Source of the DNA: an uncultured Opitutaceae bacterium
GTDB taxonomy: Bacteria; Verrucomicrobiota; Verrucomicrobiia; Opitutales; Opitutaceae
DNA: 50,449 nucleotides
Direction of reading: 5' to 3'
NCBI GenBank assembly: GCA_903891325.1
Contig: CAITEC010000093.1
Location: 1-50,449, forward strand
Below are positions 28,523 through 35,818 of the stretch, in pieces. Both the position numbers and the translations under genes were made by a program. Every line of letters begins with the position of its first letter. Positions within the stretch are counted from its first letter, which is position 1. The notes beneath the pieces were generated by a model that was not told the origin of the DNA, ran no database searches, and saw only the letters and a list, made by a program, of their open reading frames with translations.

Positions 28523-29775
28523 GCAATCCAGCCGCCCCCGCATCCGCGCCCGCGTCCCCCCCCGCAACCCCGGGCGGGACCGGCACGGCCCTTCGCATCG
28601 GCATCGCCGGCATCGCGGCGACCGCCGTGGGCGGTTGGATCTCCGGCGCCCACATCGTCGCCACCTCGTGGCTGGTCGGGATATCGTTCTGGACCGCGAT
28701 CGCGATCGGGATGCTCCTGCTCGTCCTCATCCACCACATCTTCGACGCGATGTGGTCGACCGTGATCCGCCGGCAGTTCGAGCACGCCCTGGCTGCCTTC
28801 AAGTGGCTCGCCCTCCTCTTCCTGCCGCTGCTCCTGGTCACCTGGTTCGGCCACCGCGACACCATCTGGCCGTGGATGAACCCCGGGCATCTCATGCTCC
28901 CCAAGGGCGTGACGGTCGGCCAGGACATGGTCTATGCAAAAAAGTCCGGTTTCCTCAACCTGCGCGCCCTGTCCATCGCCACCGCCGCCTTCTTCGCGGT
29001 CTGGGTCTGGCTGTCCGCGAGGCTCAGGAAGGCGTCGTTCACCCAGGACTCCGACGGCGACCGCAAGTGGACCCTCCAGAGCCGCGTGACGGCCGGATTC
29101 GGGCTGCCGCTGGTCGCGCTCACCCTCACGTTCGCCGCCGTCTACTGGATCAAGAGCCTGGAATACCACTGGTTCTCGACCATGTACGGGGTGTGGTACT
29201 TCGCCAACTGCATGCGCGGGGCGTATTCCTTCGGCGTGCTGATCATGGTCTGGCTCCTGAACCGCGGCGACTACCGCGGGATCATCCACGAGGACACCTG
29301 GCACAGCATCGGCAAGATGATGTTGGCGTTCACCGTTTTCTGGGGCTACATCTCGTTCTCCCAGTACTTCCTGATCTGGAACGCGGACGTTCCCGAGGAG
29401 ACCTTCTGGTACAACCTGCGCGAGTACGGCGACTGGAAGTGGGTGGGCATGGTGCTTGTCTTCGGCCATTTCCTCCTGCCCTTCCTCGCGTTGCTCTCGT
29501 ACCGCTACAAGGTGACCCCGCGCATCATCCGGCGGATCGCCCTGTGGATCCTCGGGGTGATCTTCATCGACCTGTGCTGGAACATCCTTCCGGCGGTGAA
29601 GGACGGGGTGGGCAACCCGCTTCCCTTCTTCTCGCTCGGGCTCCTCTGGGCCGTCACCTCGGCCGTCGGCATCGGCGGCATCTGCATCTGGGCCTACCTG
29701 CGCAGCTTCACGACAACCAAGCTGATCCCCATCAGGGACCCGCGCATCGGCGAATGCCTCACCCACCATGAGTGA
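28519..29775 (+). CDS. actF: alternative complex III subunit ActF, polytopic membrane subunit
   Basis: This 418-residue membrane protein is the second polytopic subunit of ACIII, distantly related to ActC and lacking cofactors. The Ala/Pro-rich N-terminus is followed by about ten hydrophobic helices. TFAVYWIKSLEYHWFSTMYG-like residues (140s-210s: SLEYHWFSTMYGVWYFAN) and YISFSQYFLIWNADVPEET are highly conserved in this family. The latter carries a polar membrane segment proposed to belong to the proton path. The gene overlaps actE by ATGA, and its last 8 bases overlap the next small gene. Position and length identify it confidently. Confidence 0.94.
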   Translation: MSNPAAPASAPASPPATPGGTGTALRIGIAGIAATAVGGWISGAHIVATSWLVGISFWTAIAIGMLLLVLIHHIFDAMWSTVIRRQFEHALAAFKWLALLFLPLLLVTWFGHRDTIWPWMNPGHLMLPKGVTVGQDMVYAKKSGFLNLRALSIATAAFFAVWVWLSARLRKASFTQDSDGDRKWTLQSRVTAGFGLPLVALTLTFAAVYWIKSLEYHWFSTMYGVWYFANCMRGAYSFGVLIMVWLLNRGDYRGIIHEDTWHSIGKMMLAFTVFWGYISFSQYFLIWNADVPEETFWYNLREYGDWKWVGMVLVFGHFLLPFLALLSYRYKVTPRIIRRIALWILGVIFIDLCWNILPAVKDGVGNPLPFFSLGLLWAVTSAVGIGGICIWAYLRSFTTTKLIPIRDPRIGECLTHHE

Positions 29776-30103
29776 CCCGCAGGATCCAGTCCCACGGCCG
29801 GTTTCGCTCGCGACAATTGTCGCGCTCTTCGCGTGTTTCGCGGTGTTCATCTACATCGCCTACGCCGGCTACGCGTCGCACCGGCCTCCGGCCCCGCAGT
29901 TCCTGCCCGCGGAGCGGCTGCCCGCCGACATGGCGTGGGAAGCCACCCCGCAGGGCCGCGCCGCCTATCTGGCCGACCTGCGCGCCCGCCAGTCCGAACA
30001 GGCCTCCACCTACGGGTGGGTGGACCAGAAGGCGGGGATCGTCCGCCTTCCGATCGATCGCGCGATGGAGCTGACCGTGCAGGCCTATAACACCAAGAAA
30101 TGA
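29768..30103 (+). CDS. small single-helix membrane protein of the ACIII operon
   Basis: This 111-residue protein has one transmembrane helix (about residues 13-33, ATIVALFACFAVFIYIAYAGY) and a soluble C-terminal part. The C-terminus reads YGWVDQKAGIVRLPIDRAMEL. I recall this motif from small proteins beside respiratory-chain genes in Verrucomicrobia, Planctomycetes and Bacteroidetes, but I cannot attach a family name with confidence. It may correspond to the small ActG-like subunit reported in some ACIII operons. It has no heme or metal motif. It overlaps actF by 8 bases and the CcoN-like gene by 4, so it is probably made in step with both. Inferred role: assembly or supercomplex contact. Confidence 0.8.
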   Translation: MSDPQDPVPRPVSLATIVALFACFAVFIYIAYAGYASHRPPAPQFLPAERLPADMAWEATPQGRAAYLADLRARQSEQASTYGWVDQKAGIVRLPIDRAMELTVQAYNTKK

Positions 30104-31512
30104 CCTCCGCGAATCCCCAGGCGAACCCGAATGACGAGACCCCGGTCGAGGCGACCGGGCGCTGCCCGATCGTCCTGCTGCTCGCCTTCTCGCTGGCCTG
30201 GCTGCTCGTGAGCGGCACCCTTGCGTTCATCGCGGGCGTCCAGGCCCACACGCCCGCCTTCATGGCGGGCTGCCCGATCCTCACCTACGGCCACACCCGC
30301 GCCCTGCAGGACACGGCGTTCACCTACGGCTGGATAGCCAACTGCGGCCTGGCGCTCGTCACGTGGATCCTCGGCCGCCTCGGCGGCCACCCGCTCAGGG
30401 CCGCGAACTGGATGGGCGTCGGCGCGCTGTTCTGGAACATCGCCGTCGCCGCCGGAATGGTCGGAATCGCAACCGGCAGCGCCACCGCGCTCACGAGCCT
30501 CCAGATCCCCGGGCACATCCAGCCCCTGATGCTCGCCGCCTATGCCTCCATCGCGGTTGCCGGCGTCCTTGCCTGGTGCGGCCGCAGCCGCCCCTCGCTC
30601 TATGCCGCGCAATGGTACGGCGTCGCCCTCCTTTTTCTCTTCCCCTGGATATTCTCGGTCGCCCAGGTGATGCTCGTGTGGGCCCCCGTCCACGGCGTCC
30701 TCCAGGCAATCGTCGAAGGGTGGTATGCGCAGAGCCTGTGGACACTCTGGATGGCGCCCATCGCCCTCGCCGGCGCCTATTACGTCGTGCCCCGCGTAAC
30801 GGGTCGCGTGATCCCCGGATACGACCTCGCGCTCCTGGGATTCTGGTCTCTCATCTTCATCGGCGGATGGACCGGGGGCCGGCACCTGATCGGCGGGCCC
30901 GTCCCGGCATGGATCCCCACGATAGCCATCGTCGCCTCGGTCCTCCTGCTGCCGCACTACATTATCGTGCTGCTGAACCTCGGCGGGGCCTTTACCCGGA
31001 ACCCGGCGGACCGCGAGGGCGGCCGTTCGCTCGCCTTCATTTCCTTCGGGCTCGCCGCCTACGTCCTCGGGGGCGCGGTCGACTCGGTCACCGGGATCCG
31101 GTCGGTGGCCGCCGCGATCCAGTTCACCTGGTTTGATGAGGCGCAGCGCCAGCTCGCCGTCTACGGGGGGGTGACGATGATGCTCTTCGGCACCCTTTAC
31201 TATGCCCTACCGCGCCTCGCCGGGCGGGCCTGGGCCTCGGCGTCCCTTGCCCGGGGGCACCTGATACTCTCCTGCATTGGGATCGTCCTCCTCGTCGTCG
31301 GGACGGCCGGGGCCGGGATCGTCCAGGGCTCCGACCTTTCAACCGCCGGCGTGTCCTTTGCCGCGATCGCCACGGATGTCCACCCCTGGCTCTCCGTCGG
31401 ATCGGTGGCCCACGCAACCCTGCTTCTCGGCAACATCCTGCTCGCGATCAACTTTGCGATGACCGTCGGCTGCGGCCGGCTCAGGGCGGCGGCGGAGGCG
31501 CTTTCGTCATGA
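30100..31512 (+). CDS. CcoN-like polytopic protein lacking heme and CuB ligands (pseudo-oxidase subunit I)
   Basis: This 470-residue membrane protein with about 12 hydrophobic helices aligns by eye with CcoN, subunit I of cbb3 oxidase. Matching stretches are AAQWYG (169-174), GWYAQSLW...AYYVVPRVTGR (207-236), GYDLALLGFWSLIF (240-253) and FGTLYYALPRL (363-373). Yet the catalytic residues are gone. The low-spin heme His (RPLH in CcoN) is Gln70. The CuB/His of WYGHN is Gln211. The HH pair is Arg261-His262. The HVH heme ligands are Gln349 and Gln351. A candidate for the cross-linking Tyr survives as Tyr241. So it should bind no heme and no copper and cannot reduce oxygen. It is coupled by ATGA overlaps to the ACIII genes upstream and the CcoO-like gene downstream. 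Inferred role: structural anchor for cytochromes on ACIII, or a proton/quinone-handling subunit. Automated pipelines will probably label it cbb3 oxidase subunit I. Confidence 0.85.
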   Translation: MTSANPQANPNDETPVEATGRCPIVLLLAFSLAWLLVSGTLAFIAGVQAHTPAFMAGCPILTYGHTRALQDTAFTYGWIANCGLALVTWILGRLGGHPLRAANWMGVGALFWNIAVAAGMVGIATGSATALTSLQIPGHIQPLMLAAYASIAVAGVLAWCGRSRPSLYAAQWYGVALLFLFPWIFSVAQVMLVWAPVHGVLQAIVEGWYAQSLWTLWMAPIALAGAYYVVPRVTGRVIPGYDLALLGFWSLIFIGGWTGGRHLIGGPVPAWIPTIAIVASVLLLPHYIIVLLNLGGAFTRNPADREGGRSLAFISFGLAAYVLGGAVDSVTGIRSVAAAIQFTWFDEAQRQLAVYGGVTMMLFGTLYYALPRLAGRAWASASLARGHLILSCIGIVLLVVGTAGAGIVQGSDLSTAGVSFAAIATDVHPWLSVGSVAHATLLLGNILLAINFAMTVGCGRLRAAAEALSS

Positions 31513-32144
31513 AAAACGGCCCCCTCTTTCTCCTCGGGATCCTCGCCGCCCTGCTGTTCTCCTGGGCGGGCATCGTCCTGGGTTCCAACGCCCAGCTCGG
31601 CGCTCTTCCCGCGTACTACGACGCAAACGACAGCCTTTCCTATCCCCGGAGGCAGCCCGGCATCGCCGCGGAGGGCCAGATCGTCTACCGCGAGCTTCTC
31701 TGCTCGTCCTGCCACACCCAGCAGGTCCGCCGGCCCGATTTCGGCTCCGATGTCGCCCGCGGATGGGGCGAGCGCCAGAGCGTCGCGCGCGATTACATCT
31801 ACCAGGCGGCCGTCCAGCTCGGCGCGTCCCGGAACGGCCCCGATCTCACCAACCTCGCCGGCCGCAAGCCGAGCGCCCCGGATGCGGCCGACCTCATGAA
31901 CCTGCTCTATGCCGGGCAGGGGGGCATGCCCGCCTATCGCTTCCTCTTTGAGACGCGCCGGATCGTCGGCCAGGAGTCCGCCGCCGCGCTGCGGCTGACC
32001 GGGAGCCTCCGTCCCCGGCCCGGCTGCCAGGTCGTCCCCACCCGGCGCGCCCAGGAACTGGTGGCCTACCTCCTCAGCCTTAACACCACCTACGACTATC
32101 CCGAGTCCAAGCCGGCGCCCGCGCAGAACCCGGAGCAGAAATGA
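31509..32144 (+). CDS. CcoO-like membrane-anchored monoheme cytochrome c
   Basis: This 211-residue homologue of CcoO (cbb3 oxidase subunit II) has an N-terminal transmembrane helix (about 4-25). The heme motif CSSCH (65-69) sits in EGQIVYRELLCSSCHTQQVR, recognisably like the CcoO EG-Y--EGC-GCH-Q--R consensus. NGPDLTNLAGRK and Met140 in GGMPAYRF complete the class I fold. In ordinary cbb3 oxidase CcoO feeds CcoN. Here the CcoN-like partner lacks cofactors, so this cytochrome presumably passes electrons from ACIII to something else. It overlaps both neighbours by four bases (ATGA). Function beyond electron carriage is inferred. Confidence 0.88.
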   Translation: MKNGPLFLLGILAALLFSWAGIVLGSNAQLGALPAYYDANDSLSYPRRQPGIAAEGQIVYRELLCSSCHTQQVRRPDFGSDVARGWGERQSVARDYIYQAAVQLGASRNGPDLTNLAGRKPSAPDAADLMNLLYAGQGGMPAYRFLFETRRIVGQESAAALRLTGSLRPRPGCQVVPTRRAQELVAYLLSLNTTYDYPESKPAPAQNPEQK

Positions 32145-32803
32145 GCGTTCCCGACCACAAAGATCCGCGACCGGAGGGCGCCCCGATGAACGACGGCGAG
32201 CTTTTGGAAGCCCACGAGAAGCTGCTGGGCCGCCAGCCGGACGACCGCGCCAAGTATCGGCTGCTTCCGCTCGTCATGCTCTTCGTGCTCAGCGGCTGCG
32301 TCCTGTTCGCGGCCACCTACCTGAACCGGTACTCCGGGCACTTCGACCGCTCGATCTTCAACGAGAACCTCCTCCCCACCGGATCCGGGCCGGTCGACCT
32401 GAAGCCCGACCCGATCGCCCTGGGGCGGCGCATGTTCAATTCCGGCGGGGCGTGCTATTCCTGCCACCAGCCCAATGGCCAGGGGATCCCCGGAGCCTAT
32501 CCGCCGCTGGCCGGCTCGGAGTGGGTGAACGGCGCGGGCGCCCGCGTGGTGCGGATCGTCCTGGACGGCCTGCAGGGCCCCGTGCACGTCGGCGGCAAGA
32601 CCTTTGGGGCGGCCGTCATGCCGGCCTTCGGCTCCTCCGGCTTCAACTGGTCCGACGAGCAGATCGCCGGCGTCCTCAGCTACGTCCGCCAGGAGTGGGG
32701 CAACAAGTCCAAGCCGATCTCCACCGACGAGGTCGCGAAGATCCGCGCTCTGACCGCCGACCACAAGGCGTGGTCGGAGGCCGACCTGCTCGGCGTCAAG
32801 TAA
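32141..32803 (+). CDS. membrane-anchored monoheme cytochrome c at the end of the ACIII operon
   Basis: This 220-residue protein has a cytoplasmic N-terminus (1-38), one transmembrane helix (about 41-60) and a periplasmic class I cytochrome domain. The heme motif is CYSCH (105-109), and the axial Met is Met160 in VMPAFG. It sits where ccoP would sit but has only one CxxCH, whereas CcoP is diheme. YPPLAGSEWVNG and LSYVRQEWGNKS are typical of cytochromes fused to or partnered with aa3/cbb3 oxidases. It starts inside the CcoO-like stop (ATGA) and ends 6 bases before the convergent hldD gene. It is the probable exit point for electrons leaving this module. Confidence 0.9.
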   Translation: MSVPDHKDPRPEGAPMNDGELLEAHEKLLGRQPDDRAKYRLLPLVMLFVLSGCVLFAATYLNRYSGHFDRSIFNENLLPTGSGPVDLKPDPIALGRRMFNSGGACYSCHQPNGQGIPGAYPPLAGSEWVNGAGARVVRIVLDGLQGPVHVGGKTFGAAVMPAFGSSGFNWSDEQIAGVLSYVRQEWGNKSKPISTDEVAKIRALTADHKAWSEADLLGVK

Positions 32804-32809
32804 CCCGCC

Positions 32810-33808
32810 TCATTCCCCGAGCCGCCTGCCGGGGACCAGGTAGTTCGCCACGTAGTCCCGCACCGCGTCCTCCAGCGGTGTCACGGTCTTGGAATAGCCC
32901 GAGGCGCGGAGCTTGCCGATGTCGGCCTGCGTGAAGTACTGGTACTGGTCGCGGATCGACGCGGGCATGTCGATGAACTCGATTTCCGGCGCCCGCCCCA
33001 GCGAGGCGAAGATCGCGCCCACCAGGTCGAGCCAGGTCCTCGCCCGGCCGGTGCCAATGTTGTAAAGCCCGGCGGCCGCGCTGCCGGCGCCGGCAAAGTG
33101 GAGCGTCATCTCGACGGCGTCCTTCACATAGAGGAAGTCCCGCTTCTGCTCGCCATCCCGGTAGTCCGCCCGCGCGCTCCTGAAAAGGCGCACCTTCCCG
33201 GTCCTGAGGATCTGGTCGTAGGCCTTGTTGACCAGGGAGCGCATCTCGCCCTTGTGGTCCTCGTTCGGCCCGAAGACGTTGAAGTACTTCAGGCCCACGA
33301 TCCGGTCGAGCCAGCCGGCCCCCTGGGCGTGCAGGTCGAAGTCCTGCTTCGACCCGCCGTAGAGGTTCAGCGGTCGCAGCCGGGCGAGGTTCCCGTCGCG
33401 ATCGTCCATTCCGGCGATCCCGTCCCCGTAGGTCGCGGCCGAGGAGGCGTAGATGAAGCGGGACCCGGCGGCCAGCGACCAGGCGGCAATTTCCCGGGTG
33501 TACTCGAAGTTGTTGTCGCGCAGGTAGGCCGCGTTGGTCTCCGTCGTCGACGAGCACGCGCCGAGGTGGAAGACCGTTGAAAAGCGCCCGAATGCACCGG
33601 GGTTGGCGGCGATCTTCGCGCGGAAGGCGTCGGCCTCGACAAATTCGGAAAACCGGAGCGGCCGCAGGTTGCGGTCCTTTTCCCCGGCCCCCCGAAAGTC
33701 GGCAATGACCACATCGTCGCATCCCCTGCCATTCAGCGCCCAGACCAGCGCGCTGCCGATAAAGCCGGCCCCGCCGGTCACCAGGATGCGGCCTTCCAGG
33801 GTGCCCAT
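32810..33808 (-). CDS. hldD: ADP-L-glycero-D-manno-heptose 6-epimerase
   Basis: This 332-residue extended SDR epimerase inverts C6 of ADP-D-glycero-D-manno-heptose for LPS inner-core synthesis. NAD(P)-binding VTGGAGFIGSALV is at the N-terminus. LGACSSTTETN, catalytic YGGSKQDFD (Tyr/Lys), and YFNVFGPNEDHKGEMRSLVNK match HldD/RfaD closely. RDFLYVKDAVEM is the conserved late motif. Together with lpxK it shows an LPS with heptose. It lies 3 bases after proC on the same strand, the last gene of that unit, and its stop codon faces the cytochrome gene's stop with only 6 bases between. Confidence 0.94.
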   Translation of the reverse strand: MGTLEGRILVTGGAGFIGSALVWALNGRGCDDVVIADFRGAGEKDRNLRPLRFSEFVEADAFRAKIAANPGAFGRFSTVFHLGACSSTTETNAAYLRDNNFEYTREIAAWSLAAGSRFIYASSAATYGDGIAGMDDRDGNLARLRPLNLYGGSKQDFDLHAQGAGWLDRIVGLKYFNVFGPNEDHKGEMRSLVNKAYDQILRTGKVRLFRSARADYRDGEQKRDFLYVKDAVEMTLHFAGAGSAAAGLYNIGTGRARTWLDLVGAIFASLGRAPEIEFIDMPASIRDQYQYFTQADIGKLRASGYSKTVTPLEDAVRDYVANYLVPGRRLGE

Positions 33809-33811
33809 GGC

Positions 33812-34618
33812 TCAGGATTCCGCGGACAGCTCGCGCGAACGCGCGGCGGCGGCGGCGATCGTCGCGCGGATGAGTTCCCTGAAGGCGCCCGCCTCCAGCC
33901 GCCTCAGCCCGGCAAGCGTCGTCCCGTTTGGCGAGGTCACCTGGTCCCGCAACGCCTCAGGGCCCGCCGGATCCCGCGCCAGCAGTCGGGCGGCCCCCAG
34001 GAGCGTCTCTATGGCCAGCTTCTCCGCAACGGCGCGGTTCAGGCCCGCGGCGACACCCCCGTCCCGGAGCGCTGCCGCAAACTCGAAGACGTAGGCCGGG
34101 CCGCTGCCGCTCAGGCCCGTGACCGCGTCCATTTGCGACTCGTCCACCTCGACGGCGGTTCCCAAGGCCCCGAGGAGCGAGGCGAGCAGCGCGGCGTCGG
34201 CGGGGTTGAGCGGCCCCGCCGCGCACCACGCGGTGATTCCAGCGCCAATCCGGGCGGGGGTATTCGGCATGCAGCGCACGATGTTCCTCGCCCCCGGAAA
34301 GACCGCCGAGAGCCTTTCCAGCCGTTTCCCGGCAAGGACCGAGATCACCAGCCGGCCGGCTGTCAGCGCCGCGAGCCGGGGATCGGCGGCTGCCAGGTGC
34401 TGGGGCTTGAATGCAACGACAACCACATCGGCGCCCTCGAGCAGGGAGGTTAGCGATGGCGGGCACGACACCCCGGTGCGGGACGCGAGGTCGCGCGCGC
34501 TTGCCCCGGAGCCCCCGATCACGCCGATGTCGGCCGCCGGCGCCGACTTCCGGGCGAGAAGCCCCTCGACCATCGCGGCGGCCATCCGCCCGGCGCCGAT
34601 GAACGCGATCCTAGGCAT
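33812..34618 (-). CDS. proC: pyrroline-5-carboxylate reductase
   Basis: This 268-residue enzyme performs the last step of proline synthesis, reducing pyrroline-5-carboxylate with NAD(P)H. The Rossmann motif is FIGAGRMAAAMVEGLL, VVVAFKPQ is the family's second strand signature, RCMPNTPARIGAG is the substrate-side motif, and GLSGSGPAYVFEF with DQVTSPNGTTLAGL is the ProC C-terminal signature. The start is ATG at 34618, so the gene begins 8 bases inside the end of the kinase gene. An upstream extension of 21 residues is Arg/Gly-rich and unlikely. It is very probably translationally coupled to the kinase. Confidence 0.94.
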   Translation of the reverse strand: MPRIAFIGAGRMAAAMVEGLLARKSAPAADIGVIGGSGASARDLASRTGVSCPPSLTSLLEGADVVVVAFKPQHLAAADPRLAALTAGRLVISVLAGKRLERLSAVFPGARNIVRCMPNTPARIGAGITAWCAAGPLNPADAALLASLLGALGTAVEVDESQMDAVTGLSGSGPAYVFEFAAALRDGGVAAGLNRAVAEKLAIETLLGAARLLARDPAGPEALRDQVTSPNGTTLAGLRRLEAGAFRELIRATIAAAAARSRELSAES

Positions 34619-35744
34619 TCTCGCTCCCCGGGGTCTCCCGCCACCGGGTCGGGTGGATGAGGATCGAGCTCGCCCCGCCACCCGCGCGGTTGGCGACGGT
34701 CACCTCGCCGCCGAGGTTTCGAAGCGCGTGCCGCGCGACGGTCAGGCCCATCCCGACGCCGACAGTGTGCTTGCTGCTCACAAAGGGCTCGAAGAGCTGG
34801 TCTGCGATCGCCGGGTCGATGCCGTGGCCGCGGTCCTCGACGGCGAATTCCACGAACTGCCCCTCATCGCCGCGGTCCAGCAGGCGCGTCCTGATTGAAA
34901 GCGGGCGGGGCGCGTCCGGCTCGTTGTCATAGGCCTCCCACCCGTTGACCAGCACCCGGGAAATCACCTCCTCGACAATCTCCGTGTTCGTCTCGACCTC
35001 CATTCCCCCCAGGGGATTGTCCACGGAGACCGGCGCGGTGTTCCGGTAGTCCCGGTGGAAACGCGCGATGCCGCCCTCGATCAACTGGTCGACGCCCGCC
35101 TTGACCAGGGTGGGGCGGGTGTTGACGACCAGCGAGCTGAGCTGCCGGATGATCATGACGATCCGGTGGACGGCGGCCTCGACGTGCGGGAGAATCTTCT
35201 TCACCTGGGCCGGGTCCTCGTGGTGCACCTTGATCAGGTCGAGATTGCCGATGGCGACGGCAAGGAGGTTGTTCAGGTTGTGGGCGATCCCCTCGGTGAC
35301 GGCGCCGATCGTCGCGGCTCGCCGCGACTCCTCCAGGCGCCGCTGAAGGTCGATCATCGCCCGGTTGATCGTCACAAAGCGAAGCTGGGTCTGGACGCGG
35401 GCCAGCGTCTCGTCGAGGTCGATCGGCTTCGTGATATAGTCGACCGCGCCGACGCCCAAGCCCTCCAGCTTGCTCTCCTTGTTGGTCCGCGCCGTGATGA
35501 AGATGACGGGGATCGCGCGGGTCTCCTCGTCGGCCTGCATCCGCTGGCACACCTCGATCCCGTCCATGTCGGGCATCATGACGTCCAGCAGCACCAGGTC
35601 CGGCTTGTCCCTCTTGATCAGCGCAAGCCCGTCCCGCCCATTGTACGCGGCGATCACCTGCAGGCCCTCGCGCTCAAACTTTCGCTTGAGAAGCTGCACG
35701 TTTATCGGCTGGTCGTCGATGACCAGGATTTTCAGGGCCGGCAT
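34611..35744 (-). CDS. receiver-histidine kinase hybrid (REC then kinase core)
   Basis: This 377-residue two-component protein has the inverted order receiver then kinase. The N-terminal REC domain (1-118) has acidic residues Asp10-Asp11, phospho-acceptor Asp54 in LLLDVMMPDM-like LVLLDVMMP, Thr/Ala at TAR, and Lys106 in TKP. After a helix comes a kinase core whose phospho-acceptor is probably His155 in EGIAHNLNNLLAVAIGN, a box of the AHxxNNLL type seen in NtrB-like and hybrid kinases. The ATPase domain has DRGHGID (G1-like), SSKHTVGVGMGLTV and GGEVTV. There is no transmembrane segment or separate sensor, so it is cytoplasmic. No output regulator is adjacent. The start is at MPALKILVIDDQ (ATG 35744); the frame is open further but lacks a sensible start. 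Confidence 0.9.
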   Translation of the reverse strand: MPALKILVIDDQPINVQLLKRKFEREGLQVIAAYNGRDGLALIKRDKPDLVLLDVMMPDMDGIEVCQRMQADEETRAIPVIFITARTNKESKLEGLGVGAVDYITKPIDLDETLARVQTQLRFVTINRAMIDLQRRLEESRRAATIGAVTEGIAHNLNNLLAVAIGNLDLIKVHHEDPAQVKKILPHVEAAVHRIVMIIRQLSSLVVNTRPTLVKAGVDQLIEGGIARFHRDYRNTAPVSVDNPLGGMEVETNTEIVEEVISRVLVNGWEAYDNEPDAPRPLSIRTRLLDRGDEGQFVEFAVEDRGHGIDPAIADQLFEPFVSSKHTVGVGMGLTVARHALRNLGGEVTVANRAGGGASSILIHPTRWRETPGSENA

Positions 35745-35818
35745 GGGTAGGCGAGCATGCGAATGCGAAACGGCTGACAATGAAAGACAAAAGCGTCCTC
35801 CGGCCCCTGAAACCCCGG

